42,933 nucleotides of DNA from Sphingomonas sp. (GCA_025980335.1 JAICXO010000005.1:1-42933), one strand, 5' to 3'; positions 26,199-34,607 are shown, counted from the stretch's first letter. The notes: generated from the letters alone by a model not told the origin. Made by a program: numbers and translations.

Positions 26199-26767
26199 GA
26201 AGCTTCCGCTTCGGCTCGCGAGCCGCTGATCCGAAGTTCGCTGGCGCCTGCATCGCCCAGAACATGAAGCAATTCCCAGAACGCATCAGCATCGGCCGTG
26301 CCGAAATCTATGCGGATCGTCTTTCCACGCGCGCCGAGCGAGTGAATGACGTTGCCGAGCTCCGCTCCTTCTACATAACGCCGGTCATCGGGGTCGAACC
26401 ACTTCTCGAACCACGGTGTCAGCGCATCATCCAGATCGCTCTCCAAATCGTGATAGATGACGACGTCGTCCCATTCGAGACGCTCAATCACCCATTCGGC
26501 CTTCCCTGTCGTGCCGGTGATTGGGTTAAAGGTCAGAATGCGGTCCGGCCGCAACTCGATCAGATCGACTTCGCCGTCGTTCCGAACGAAGTCGATACAA
26601 TACATCTGACGGAAGAGATCACATTCCTCCCCGAGATCGAATTTTACCTCGGCGGCACCTTGGGCGCATAATTGCGTCTGGGTTCGAACAAATGCTCGGA
26701 ATTGATCAAGATAATGTTCGCGAATTTCCGGGATGAACTCAGTTGGAGACACTGAAATATCCATCAT
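26195..26767 (-). CDS. Hypothetical protein (190 aa), coupled to upstream gene
   Basis: A 190-residue cytoplasmic protein, acidic, with MYCIDFVRNDGEVDLIELRP and ALTPWFEKWFDPDD as distinctive stretches. No signal, membrane helix or known motif is seen. ATG at 26767 overlaps the previous gene's stop (ATGA). Its 3' end shares CTAG with the convergent oxygenase. Base composition looks lower in GC than the neighbours. Function unknown; third gene in a run starting with cytidine deaminase. Confidence 0.75.
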   Translation of the reverse strand: MMDISVSPTEFIPEIREHYLDQFRAFVRTQTQLCAQGAAEVKFDLGEECDLFRQMYCIDFVRNDGEVDLIELRPDRILTFNPITGTTGKAEWVIERLEWDDVVIYHDLESDLDDALTPWFEKWFDPDDRRYVEGAELGNVIHSLGARGKTIRIDFGTADADAFWELLHVLGDAGASELRISGSRAEAEAS

Positions 26768-27081
26768 TCGTCGACCGAGTACGTGTGAAAATCGCGGAAT
26801 TGTATCGGCCATTCAGAGTTGAGATGCGCGGCGCAATGTTTGACATTCTCTGAATCGTCTTCGTGCGGAACGTATGGCACGACCTGTTCGAGTTCCGCAA
26901 TGAAGAAGCCCAATGAGTCCATTTGAGCAGTAAGTATCTTCCGCAAATCAATTTCATCTGTCGCAAGCGCGAGAACATTCGCAAATGCGCCGCGTCCGCC
27001 CTCTAGTCCGCCGTCTCGCCCCAGTTGCGGTCGCACGTGTACCAACGCACACCAGGCAGTTCGGACATCTGGTTGATTCAT
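26764..27081 (-). CDS. Hypothetical protein (105 aa), coupled to cytidine deaminase
   Basis: A 105-residue protein starting at ATG 27081, which overlaps the cytidine deaminase stop by four bases. The frame stays open further upstream, but only as a shadow of that gene. The C-terminus (HCAAHLNSEWPIQFRDFHTYSVDE) is aromatic and acidic. No recognised family. The overlap at both ends shows that cdd, this gene and the next are translated as a unit. Lower GC than its surroundings suggests later acquisition (inference). Confidence 0.7.
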   Translation of the reverse strand: MNQPDVRTAWCALVHVRPQLGRDGGLEGGRGAFANVLALATDEIDLRKILTAQMDSLGFFIAELEQVVPYVPHEDDSENVKHCAAHLNSEWPIQFRDFHTYSVDE

Positions 27082-27497
27082 CCGGCGATCAAATTCGCCG
27101 GGCCGAACCCGAACGGGATCAACTCGCCGATCCTGTGCCGCTCGACAGAAGCTCCGTTGCCGCTGGCGCAGACGATCTCCAGATCGCGGCCGCTGAGCTG
27201 GGCGGCTTCGAGGATCGCCTGGCGGCAGCCGCCGCAGGGGGTGCAGACGGTCGCGTCCGTGCCGCCGGCCACCGCGATCCGCGCGACCTTGGCGAGGCCG
27301 AACTTGTGCTGGGCGGCGGTGAGCGCGCTTTGCTCGGCACACAGGCCGAGCCGATAGCAGGCGTTCTCCATGTTTCCGCCGGTGACCACGTCGCCGTCGA
27401 CCGACTCGATCGCGCAGCCGACGCGGAAGTTCGAATAAGGCGCATAGGCTTTCGCGGCGGCCTCACGCGCGAGGCTGAGCAATTGTTCGTCCGTCAT
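27078..27497 (-). CDS. cdd: Cytidine deaminase
   Basis: A 139-residue homotetrameric-type cytidine deaminase. Zinc ligands are Cys53, Cys88 and Cys91 (GLCAEQ and PCGGC), with catalytic Glu55. FRVGCAIES and GGNMENACY form the substrate pocket. It converts cytidine and deoxycytidine to the uridine forms for salvage. ATG at 27497 matches the normal family start and length, with AGGA upstream. The frame continues far upstream only as antisense to the nuclease gene. It is divergent from the S1/P1 nuclease. Confidence 0.95.
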   Translation of the reverse strand: MTDEQLLSLAREAAAKAYAPYSNFRVGCAIESVDGDVVTGGNMENACYRLGLCAEQSALTAAQHKFGLAKVARIAVAGGTDATVCTPCGGCRQAILEAAQLSGRDLEIVCASGNGASVERHRIGELIPFGFGPANLIAG

Positions 27498-27563
27498 GCT
27501 CTTGTCCTTAAGCGGCTCCGCAGGGCATGCGAAGCCATGCCGAGAACAACAGCGCCGATTCGC

Positions 27564-28427
27564 ATGCGTATTCCAGCTTTTGCGATTGCCGCGGCAGCCG
27601 CCGCGCTCATCCCCACGCCCGCGCTCGCCTGGGGGAAGACCGGCCACCGCGTCGTCGCCGCGATTGCCGACACGCAGCTCAGCGGGCTCGCGCGTGCTCA
27701 CGTCGAGCAGATCCTCGGCTATGGCGAAAGCCTCGCCGATGCCGCCAACTGGCCCGACGAGATGCGCTCGGCTCCGGGCGTGTTCTGGCAGAAGACGGCG
27801 ACTCCGTGGCACTATGTGACGCTGAACGGAATCGTCTACGATCATGCGCCGCCGGAAGGCGACGCGCTCGAGGCGCTCGACCATTTCACGGCGGTCCTCA
27901 AGGATCCGAAGGCGAGCCTCACCGACAAGCAGACGGCGCTGCGCTTCATCATTCACCTCGTCGGCGACCTCCACCAGCCGCTCCACGTCGGCAAGTGCTG
28001 CGACCGCGGCGGCAACGACGTGAAGGTCACCTGGTTCGGCAAGCCGACCAACCTCCATGCCGTGTGGGATTCGCAGCTCGTCGACGACGAGCAGCTTTCG
28101 TACACCGAGCTCGCGGCCAAGCTCGAGCGCCACATGACTCCGCAGGACGTGGTCAAATGGTGGGACATCAACCCGCGCGACTGGATCAGCGAGAGCGGTG
28201 AACTCCGCGACACGCTCTACCCGACCGCCGCCGACATGCCGAAGCCGTCGAAGGACAAGAAGGCGAAGAAGGGCGAGCCGGTGCTTCCCGACCTGTCCTA
28301 TTCCTACGTCTATCGCTTCACGCCGCTGATGGAGAAGCGGCTGTCGCAGGGCGGCGTGCGGCTTGCCGCCTATCTGAACGCGATCTTCTCCGAGCCGCAG
28401 CCGTTGCCGGAGACTCCCGCGCGATGA
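27564..28427 (+). CDS. Secreted S1/P1-type nuclease
   Basis: A 287-residue exported enzyme. After signal peptide MRIPAFAIAAAAAALIPTPALA the mature protein begins WGKTGHR; in this family the N-terminal Trp and His help bind the zinc cluster. Other ligands are in DAANWPDE, TPWHYV, IHLVGDLHQPLHVG and GGNDV with NLHAVWDSQL. S1/P1 enzymes cut single-stranded DNA and RNA and remove 3' phosphates. ATG at 27537 would lengthen the signal peptide by 9 residues. The stop overlaps the 5'-nucleotidase start (ATGA). Confidence 0.94.
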   Translation: MRIPAFAIAAAAAALIPTPALAWGKTGHRVVAAIADTQLSGLARAHVEQILGYGESLADAANWPDEMRSAPGVFWQKTATPWHYVTLNGIVYDHAPPEGDALEALDHFTAVLKDPKASLTDKQTALRFIIHLVGDLHQPLHVGKCCDRGGNDVKVTWFGKPTNLHAVWDSQLVDDEQLSYTELAAKLERHMTPQDVVKWWDINPRDWISESGELRDTLYPTAADMPKPSKDKKAKKGEPVLPDLSYSYVYRFTPLMEKRLSQGGVRLAAYLNAIFSEPQPLPETPAR

Positions 28428-30118
28428 TCCGCAAGGTTGCGGCCGCGCTTGCGGCGTTCTTCGTTTCCGCATGCGCGGCGCAGGTGCCACCGCAGCTCGC
28501 GCGCGCGCCCGCGGCGCCGATCGACGTCCAGATCCTCGCGATCAACGATTTCCATGGCAACATCGAAACGCCGCCGGAAGCGGCGTCGATCACGAAGCCG
28601 GATGGAACGGTGCTGAAGGCGCGGGTCGGCGGCGCGGCGCAACTGGCCGGTGCGCTCGAACATGCGCGCGATGGGCATCCCAACACGATCACCGTCGCTG
28701 CGGGCGACCTCATCGGCGCATCGCCGCTCGCCTCGGCTTACTTTCTCGACGAGCCGACGATCGATTCGATGAACCTGCTCGGGCTCAGCCTCGCATCGGT
28801 CGGCAACCATGAGTTCGACAAGGGTTCGGCCGAGCTCCTGCGGATGCAGAACGGCGGCTGCGGCAAGAACACGAGCCGGGTGCCGTGCCGTCTCGAGCCG
28901 TTCCGCGGCGCGCACTTCCAATATCTCGCCGCCAATGTTCAGCGGACAGACGGAAGCACCCTGTTCCCGGCGACCGGCATCCGCCAGGTCGGGCCGATCA
29001 AAATCGGCTTCATCGGCGAGACTCTGCAGGGCACCGGAACGATCGTAAGCCCGGCCGGCGTCGCGGGCCTGAAGTTCACCGACGAGGCCGCGACGGCGAA
29101 CGCACTCGTGCCGAGGCTCAAAGCCCAAGGCGCCGATGCGATCGTTCTCCTCATCCACCAGGGCGGCAAGGTGCCCGACAATTTCGAGGAGGAGGGCTGC
29201 AACGGCCTCACCGGCGACATCCTGCCGATCCTCGACAAGCTCGATCCCGCGATCACGACGGTGATCTCGGGCCATACGCACCAGGCCTATGCCTGCACGC
29301 TGCAGCTCGGCGGCGCGCCGCGGCTGCTGACCAGCGCGGGAAGGTACGGCATACTCTACACGGACGTGGAGCTGAGCTTCGACCCTGCGACGCATCGGCT
29401 GATCGGCGAGCGGGCGATCAACGTGCCCGTGACCGGCGCTGCCGGCGCCGACCCGCGCGTCGCCTCGCTTGTCGAGCGATATGTGACCGCATCGAAGCCG
29501 GAAGCGGAGCGCGTCGTCGGCCATCTCGCCGGGCCGGCGCCGAAGACGCAAGAGAATGGCGAGTCCGCCGTCGCCGACCTGATTGCGGATGCGCAGCTTG
29601 CCGCGACCAACGCCCCCAACCGCGGCAACGCGCAAATCTCGTTCATCAACACCGGCGGCGTGCGCACCGACCTCGTTCCGCGCGCGGACGGCAGCGTCAC
29701 CTATGGCCAGATTTTCGCGCTCGAGCCGTTCGGCAATTCGCTCGTCGTCAAGACCCTGACGGGCGCGCAGCTGAAGGAGACGCTCGAGCACCAATTCGAG
29801 GACAGAGATGGCAGAGCGCAGATGCGGGCCTCGAGCCTCGTGCCATCGGCCAATTTTCACTTCGCCTTCGACCTGTCGAGGCCGCAAGGCGACCACATCG
29901 TCGCAATGACACTCGACGGCAAGCCGATCGACCCGAACGGCCGCTATCGCGTCGTCGTCAACAACTTCCTCGCGAGCGGCGGCGACGGCTACACGGTGCT
30001 TGCGGAAGGCACCGACACGTTCGACGCCGGCCTCGACCTCGACGCGCTCGAAGCGTGGCTGGCGACTAACCCCGCGGTGCCGCAGCTGGGGCGGATCAGC
30101 GACGTGACGCGGCGCTAG
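28424..30118 (+). CDS. Lipoprotein 5'-nucleotidase / UDP-sugar hydrolase (UshA-like)
   Basis: A 564-residue protein with lipoprotein signal MIRKVAAALAAFFVSAC (lipobox VSAC, Cys17). The metallophosphatase domain (about 35-330) carries DFHGN, AGDLIGASP, GNHEFDKG and SGHTHQAY, and a 5_nucleotid_C domain (about 360-540) carries NTGGVRTDL. It should dephosphorylate nucleotides outside the inner membrane to nucleosides. Translational overlap with the nuclease suggests sequential breakdown of external nucleic acid. The nearby CNT transporter could import the products. Confidence 0.94.
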   Translation: MIRKVAAALAAFFVSACAAQVPPQLARAPAAPIDVQILAINDFHGNIETPPEAASITKPDGTVLKARVGGAAQLAGALEHARDGHPNTITVAAGDLIGASPLASAYFLDEPTIDSMNLLGLSLASVGNHEFDKGSAELLRMQNGGCGKNTSRVPCRLEPFRGAHFQYLAANVQRTDGSTLFPATGIRQVGPIKIGFIGETLQGTGTIVSPAGVAGLKFTDEAATANALVPRLKAQGADAIVLLIHQGGKVPDNFEEEGCNGLTGDILPILDKLDPAITTVISGHTHQAYACTLQLGGAPRLLTSAGRYGILYTDVELSFDPATHRLIGERAINVPVTGAAGADPRVASLVERYVTASKPEAERVVGHLAGPAPKTQENGESAVADLIADAQLAATNAPNRGNAQISFINTGGVRTDLVPRADGSVTYGQIFALEPFGNSLVVKTLTGAQLKETLEHQFEDRDGRAQMRASSLVPSANFHFAFDLSRPQGDHIVAMTLDGKPIDPNGRYRVVVNNFLASGGDGYTVLAEGTDTFDAGLDLDALEAWLATNPAVPQLGRISDVTRR

Positions 30119-30187
30119 CTTGCAAGCGGCGCACGGCCGCGCCATGGTCGTGCCGCTCGGGAAGCGATTTCAGCTGGAGTCTGCCCG

Positions 30188-30607
30188 ATGCGCGTTGCCG
30201 CCGTTCTTGCCTGCCTCACCCTCGCATTTCCTGCTGCCGCCGCGCAGCGCCATCAGCTGCCGACGCTCGCGCCGGCGCAGGCGATCGCCTCGGCAGCGAA
30301 AGCCTCGCCCAAGCCCGTCCGCGCGGTCGTCCAGTTTCGTGTCGCGAACGCCGCGAAGTCGCGCGACGGTTTTTACCTCGATAGCGAGAAGAACTTCCGG
30401 TCGCCCTCGAATCTCGGGATAGCGGTTCGCGCGTCGGCAATGCCCGCATTGACGAAAAAGTACGGCGCGGACCTAAAGGCCGCGTTCGTCGGCAAGACGG
30501 TCAAGGTGATCGGCGAGGTCCGCCGGCTGTCGGTCGGCAAGCAGCATAGCGCCACCGCAACCCAGATCGAGGTCACGCACGCCGGCCAGATTCTCTCCGC
30601 AAGCTAG
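30188..30607 (+). CDS. Small secreted OB-fold-like protein
   Basis: A 139-residue protein with signal peptide MRVAAVLACLTLAFPAAAA. The mature part contains a five-strand pattern ending FVGKTVKVIGEVRRL and ATQIEVTHAGQI, which resembles periplasmic OB-fold (tRNA_anti-like) domains. FYLDSEKNFRSPSNLGIAV is a typical OB strand pair. GGAG lies 8 bases before the ATG. It follows the 5'-nucleotidase by 69 bases and could bind nucleic acid for the nuclease, but this is inference from context. Confidence 0.72.
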   Translation: MRVAAVLACLTLAFPAAAAQRHQLPTLAPAQAIASAAKASPKPVRAVVQFRVANAAKSRDGFYLDSEKNFRSPSNLGIAVRASAMPALTKKYGADLKAAFVGKTVKVIGEVRRLSVGKQHSATATQIEVTHAGQILSAS

Positions 30608-32049
30608 CGGAGCGGCGGCTCGTCGAAGCTGCGCAGCTTGCGGCTGTGGAGGCCCTCGCCTTCGAGCTGGAGAAGACCGAGCGCTTCGATCCCGATCCTC
30701 AAGTGCTGGCTGATCGCGCGCTCGTAGAATGCGTTCGCCTGCCCCGGCAGCTTCAGCTCGCCGTGAAGCGGCTTGTCGGACACGCACAGCAGGGTGCCGT
30801 ACGGAACGCGGAAGCGATACCCCTGCGCGGCGACGGTCGCGGATTCCATGTCGATTGCGACGGCGCGGCTCTGATTGAAGCGCAGCGCCGAAGCAGCGTA
30901 GCGCAGCTCCCAATTGCGGTCGTCCGTGGTCACGACGGTGCCCGTGCGCAGGCGCAGCTTGACGCTGTCCTCGTCCTCTCCGGTGACGGTCAGCGCCGCT
31001 TCGAACAGCGCCTGCTGGACCTCGGCGATCGCCGGCAACGGAATTTCCGGCGGAAGCATCTGATCAAGCACGTGGTCGTCGCGCAGATAGGCGTGGGCGA
31101 GCACATAATCGCCGATGGTCTGGCTGAACCGAAGGCCGCCGCAATGGCCGATCATCAGCCATGCCTCGGGTCGAAGCACTGCGACATGATCGCAGATCGT
31201 CTTGGCGTTCGACGGACCGACGCCGATGTTGACCAGGGTGATTCCGGACCGCCCCTCGGCCATCAGATGATAGGCAGGCATCTGGTGCCGCCGCCACAGA
31301 CCCGCGGCGATCTGCGCCTCGGCATCGGCCAGGTCGCCGCGCTCGTACACCGCGCCCGGAACCGACAATGCGGTGAAGCGCGAGTCCGGGCGGCGGACCT
31401 CGTCGATTGCGACACGGACGAACTCGTCGACGTAGCGCACGTAGTTTGTGAACAGGACGAAATTCTGGAAATGCTCGGCGGGAGTGCCGGTGTAATGCCT
31501 GAGGCGCGCGAGGCTAAAATCGGTGCGCGCGGCATCGAACAGGGCCAGCGGACGAACCTCGCTCGACACCCAGGTCCCGTCCGCGACTTCGTCGCCGATG
31601 TGCACCAGCTCGTTCGAGGGGAAGAAGCGCGACAGCTCGGCGGTGCCGATGTCGCCGACCGTGATGCCGCTGTCCTCGATGACGTAGGCGTAGGGGATCT
31701 CGCTCGCCGAGCGCCCGACTGAAATTGAGGCGCCATAGTCGCGGCGGAGATGTTCGAGCTGCTCGATCAGGTAATCGCGGAACAGCCGGGGACGCGCGAT
31801 GCTGCTTGCATAGGTTCCGGGCTGGGTCAGGCGGGCGAAGGCGCGGCCGACGGGGGACGCGGGCATCTTGCCGGCATATTCGACGCGGAGCTCCGGATAG
31901 GCGAAGGCGCCGCGGGCGCGCTCGGCTGGGTCGGGCGGAGTCCGGTCGCGGACGTAGGCGGCGAGGGCGCGCCGAAGGTTCTCGACGGAATCGTCGTAGA
32001 TGGCCGTCAGCTCGTCGACGATTGCCGGAACAGATTGGGACTTACTCAT
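30604..32049 (-). CDS. amn: AMP nucleosidase
   Basis: A 481-residue enzyme with N-terminal AMP nucleosidase domain (about 1-180) and C-terminal phosphorylase-fold domain (about 240-470). Signatures are NIGVGPSNAKTICDHVAVLRP, MIGHCGGLR, and DMESATVAAQGYRFRVPYG with SDKPLHGE. It splits AMP into adenine and ribose 5-phosphate and helps control the AMP pool. ATG at 32049 matches the family start; the much longer open frame upstream is antisense to the next gene. It is convergent with the OB-fold protein. Confidence 0.95.
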   Translation of the reverse strand: MSKSQSVPAIVDELTAIYDDSVENLRRALAAYVRDRTPPDPAERARGAFAYPELRVEYAGKMPASPVGRAFARLTQPGTYASSIARPRLFRDYLIEQLEHLRRDYGASISVGRSASEIPYAYVIEDSGITVGDIGTAELSRFFPSNELVHIGDEVADGTWVSSEVRPLALFDAARTDFSLARLRHYTGTPAEHFQNFVLFTNYVRYVDEFVRVAIDEVRRPDSRFTALSVPGAVYERGDLADAEAQIAAGLWRRHQMPAYHLMAEGRSGITLVNIGVGPSNAKTICDHVAVLRPEAWLMIGHCGGLRFSQTIGDYVLAHAYLRDDHVLDQMLPPEIPLPAIAEVQQALFEAALTVTGEDEDSVKLRLRTGTVVTTDDRNWELRYAASALRFNQSRAVAIDMESATVAAQGYRFRVPYGTLLCVSDKPLHGELKLPGQANAFYERAISQHLRIGIEALGLLQLEGEGLHSRKLRSFDEPPLR

Positions 32050-32090
32050 CTGCAGCGAGTGCAACGATGGGCGCGCGCTTGCAAGCCGGG

Positions 32091-32894
32091 TCAGCCCGGC
32101 GTCTGCACCAGCGGCACGTGATAGGCGACGAGCAGCTTGTGGATTTCGCCGCTTCGACGCGCGAGCAGCTGGTCGATTTCCTTGAGCAGCTTCTGGTCGT
32201 CCTTCTGCACCCCGACCGAGATATCGAACTGCATCGGCCACTGCATGTCGGCCATCCACGGAGTGACCGGCTCGAGTCGAAGCGGCACCGGCGACTGCGC
32301 GGCGAAATAGCCGGCGAGCGGCCCCCAGACGAGCGCCACGTCGACGTCGCCGCGCTCGACGGCGCGAACGATCTCCGCCGGCGGATTCGGCTTCGCATAA
32401 TCGCCGTACAGCATGTAGCCGCGCACGTTCGAGATGATGCCGCGGCTCGAGAGCGCATGCGCGGGCGGCGTGTTGCTCGCATCGTCGCCGACCAGCTCGA
32501 CGCCGATCTTCAGCTTCTTCAGCCGCGCATCGTCGAGCGTGAGTCCGTTGAGGTTCTCGCTCGCGCGGCTGACGAACACATAGGTCGAGCGGTAATAGGG
32601 TCGGGTGGTCGCGAGCATTTCGACATTGCTCGCGATGCCCGGCCAGAAGTCGCATTTGCGCTCGTTCAAGGTGTTGCGGACGTAGCCGCGGCGCTGCGCC
32701 CACCAGACATAGTCGAGCTTGGCGTGGAGGTCGGACGCGATCATCTGCGCCAGCTTGTTCTCGAAGCCTTGTTCCGCCTTGTTCGAGAACGGCAGGTTGT
32801 TCGGGTCGGCGCAGGCAGTGAGCGTCCGCTCCGGGATCAGATTGCACGAGCCGAGCAGGACGGCCGCGACGGCGAGAACCAGAGGCTTTCTCAC
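32091..32894 (-). CDS. PQQ-dehydrogenase-associated substrate-binding lipoprotein (XoxJ/MoxJ-like)
   Basis: A 267-residue periplasmic binding protein fold of the TIGR03871 type (quinoprotein dehydrogenase-associated). Lipobox LGSC follows the signal helix. Signatures are ACADPNNLPFSNKAEQGFENKLA, YVWWAQRRGYVRNTL and ALVWGPLAGYFA. GTG at 32894 overlaps the upstream gene's stop (GTGA), which fixes the start and couples the two. In methylotrophs the homologue (XoxJ/MoxJ) helps activate a methanol dehydrogenase. No such dehydrogenase is in this window. Confidence 0.9.
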   Translation of the reverse strand: MRKPLVLAVAAVLLGSCNLIPERTLTACADPNNLPFSNKAEQGFENKLAQMIASDLHAKLDYVWWAQRRGYVRNTLNERKCDFWPGIASNVEMLATTRPYYRSTYVFVSRASENLNGLTLDDARLKKLKIGVELVGDDASNTPPAHALSSRGIISNVRGYMLYGDYAKPNPPAEIVRAVERGDVDVALVWGPLAGYFAAQSPVPLRLEPVTPWMADMQWPMQFDISVGVQKDDQKLLKEIDQLLARRSGEIHKLLVAYHVPLVQTPG

Positions 32895-33868
32895 TTGGGA
32901 GCCGCCAGCGCGCCCCATGGCCTGCCGCCGAGCTTCACCGTCCGCAGCACCTTGTTGGCGCGCAGGTCGATGATCGTCAGCGTACCGGAGAGCCCGCTCG
33001 CCGCATAGAGCCGCGACTCGTCCGGGGACAGGCCGATTCCCCAGGTGCGCTCGCCAGTCGGAAATGAGCGGACGACCGCGTCGGTCGCCGGATCGATTTC
33101 GGCGACCCGGTTCGAGCGGCCCATCGCCACGAACACGCGCTTTTCGTCGTGCGTGGCGCGCATTTCGATCGCCTGCACCGGCTCGGGAATGTCGAAGCTC
33201 TTGGTGAGGTCGATGGTCTTGACGATGCGGTGCGTGGCGGCGTCGAAGACGCTGATGGTGCCGCGCTGCTCGGACGAGACCCAGACGGTCTTTCCGTCAT
33301 CGAGGAAGAGAACGAAACGCGGACGGCTGCCGACCGGCACGCTGTCGAGGAGCCTGGCCGTCCTCGCGTCGATGAAATGCGCGAGGTTCGCGACTTCGGA
33401 CGTGGCCACGATTAGATTGCCGTCGGGGCTTACCGCAACGCCCTCCGGCTCGGGCCCCACCCTCACTTCATGCGTGATCTTGCCGGTCTTCAGATCGGTG
33501 AAGGTGATGGCGCTATGATCCTCGCTCGCGATGTAGAAGGTCGATCCGTCGGGACTAACGGCGAACCGCTCTGGATCCGAGCCGGCGTCGTATAACGCCA
33601 ACCGGTCGTGCGAATGCACGTCCCAGGCTTCGATCCGGCCGGCGTCGCTTGCTGCGACATAGAGGGTCTTGTCGTCGGGCGAGAAGGCCATGCCGCGGGG
33701 TCTTGCACCGGTGGCGAGACGCCCTTCGATCTTGCCTGTAGCGCCGTCGACGAGCGTCACATAACCGGCCTCGTTCGACACGAACACGGTGTCGTTCGAC
33801 GCCTGCGGACGTCCGCAACAGTTCAGTGCCGCGAGCAGGGCAACGGCCATCGCGATGCGCTTCAGCAA
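32891..33868 (-). CDS. PQQ-associated YVTN beta-propeller protein
   Basis: A 325-residue exported seven-blade propeller of the TIGR03866 type (PQQ-dependent catabolism-associated). Repeats carry FSPDDKTLYVAAS, VSPDGSTFYIAS, VSPDGNLIVATS and LSPDESRLYAAS. TTG at 33868 is preferred: GGGAGG at 33880-33875 lies 6 bases upstream and the product begins MLKRIAMAVALLAALN, a good signal peptide. ATG at 33850 is the alternative. It is co-translated with the binding protein downstream. Its dehydrogenase partner is missing locally. Confidence 0.9.
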   Translation of the reverse strand: MLKRIAMAVALLAALNCCGRPQASNDTVFVSNEAGYVTLVDGATGKIEGRLATGARPRGMAFSPDDKTLYVAASDAGRIEAWDVHSHDRLALYDAGSDPERFAVSPDGSTFYIASEDHSAITFTDLKTGKITHEVRVGPEPEGVAVSPDGNLIVATSEVANLAHFIDARTARLLDSVPVGSRPRFVLFLDDGKTVWVSSEQRGTISVFDAATHRIVKTIDLTKSFDIPEPVQAIEMRATHDEKRVFVAMGRSNRVAEIDPATDAVVRSFPTGERTWGIGLSPDESRLYAASGLSGTLTIIDLRANKVLRTVKLGGRPWGALAAPK

Positions 33869-34028
33869 TGCCGGCCTCCCGGCCAAGCTGATAGCGGCCG
33901 CGCGCAAAGGGGCAACTTAACTCTGTTCACCGGCAGTTAGCGCCGAGTTGTTCCGCGCTCGCGGCAGGCGCGGCTTCCTGGGACGAGCGAAAGGAATATC
34001 CTTCTCGCCTTTGGGAGGAGGGCGGTTG

Positions 34029-34301
34029 ATGGCGTGGCACATTGGACGGACGGAGGCGCTGTCGGACCCGCTGTCCGCGCGGCGGAAGGCACTTGCGAAG
34101 CTGCGAACGCTGGCGGAGCTCGATGATCCCGAGAGCCTCGTCGTACCCGTGCTGATCGATGCGATCCTGATGGCGGAAAGCTACCGCGGCGCGCGCCACG
34201 AAATCACCTTTCTGCCCGAGCTGACGCGCAGCGTCGACGCGCTGATCCGTGAGCTCAATGCGGCGGAGAAGGCGAGCGAATGGGCCGAGGCGCTCGGCTG
34301 A
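34029..34301 (+). CDS. Small hypothetical protein (90 aa)
   Basis: A 90-residue, mainly helical cytoplasmic protein (LSARRKALAKLRTLAEL; TRSVDALIRELNAAEKASEWAE). A very strong ribosome site GGGAGGAGGG at 34013-34022 lies 6 bases before ATG 34029, which supports a real gene. It is not a recognised family. It is divergent from the propeller operon and 127 bases before a microprotein gene. Confidence 0.72.
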   Translation: MAWHIGRTEALSDPLSARRKALAKLRTLAELDDPESLVVPVLIDAILMAESYRGARHEITFLPELTRSVDALIRELNAAEKASEWAEALG

Positions 34302-34428
34302 ATCGCTGCAAAACAGGACGTTACCCGACGAACCGACGCTGATCGGCGGCGAAAGCGCGTCCCTTGCGGCGATCCGAGCGTTTTTGCTTCGTCGCCCCCT
34401 CCCGGGCAGTTGAGTGAAAGGAAAGACG

Positions 34429-34557
34429 ATGCAGAAGGACAAGGACCGCAAGAGCAGCAGCCACGACCGAAGCCACGGAAGCACCCATGGCGGCGACCGC
34501 AGCAGCAGCTCGGCCAATCGCAGCAGCTCGCGCAGCAGCAGCCGCGACCGCAAGTAA
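34429..34557 (+). CDS. Ser/Arg-rich microprotein (42 aa)
   Basis: A 42-residue open frame from ATG 34429 to TAA 34555-34557. The product is almost only Ser, Arg, Lys, Asp, His and Gly (MQKDKDRKSSSHDRS at the start, RSSSRSSSRDRK at the end), so it is very basic and disordered. AAAGGAAAG lies about 6 bases before the start and an intrinsic terminator follows 22 bases after the stop, so it looks like a complete monocistronic unit. I do not recognise a family. Nucleic-acid or polyphosphate binding would suit the composition (inference). Confidence 0.6.
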   Translation: MQKDKDRKSSSHDRSHGSTHGGDRSSSSANRSSSRSSSRDRK

Positions 34558-34579
34558 CTTTTCACCTCCCAACGATCAG

Positions 34580-34607
34580 GGCGGCTCCTTTCGGGGGCCG
34601 CCTTTTT
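34580..34607 (+). terminator. Intrinsic terminator of the microprotein gene
   Basis: The 9-base stem GGCGGCTCC (34580-34588) pairs with GGGCCGCC-type arm 34594-34602 with one T-G pair, and a T5 run at 34603-34607 follows. It ends at the last base of the converging LigD-like gene. Confidence 0.85.
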
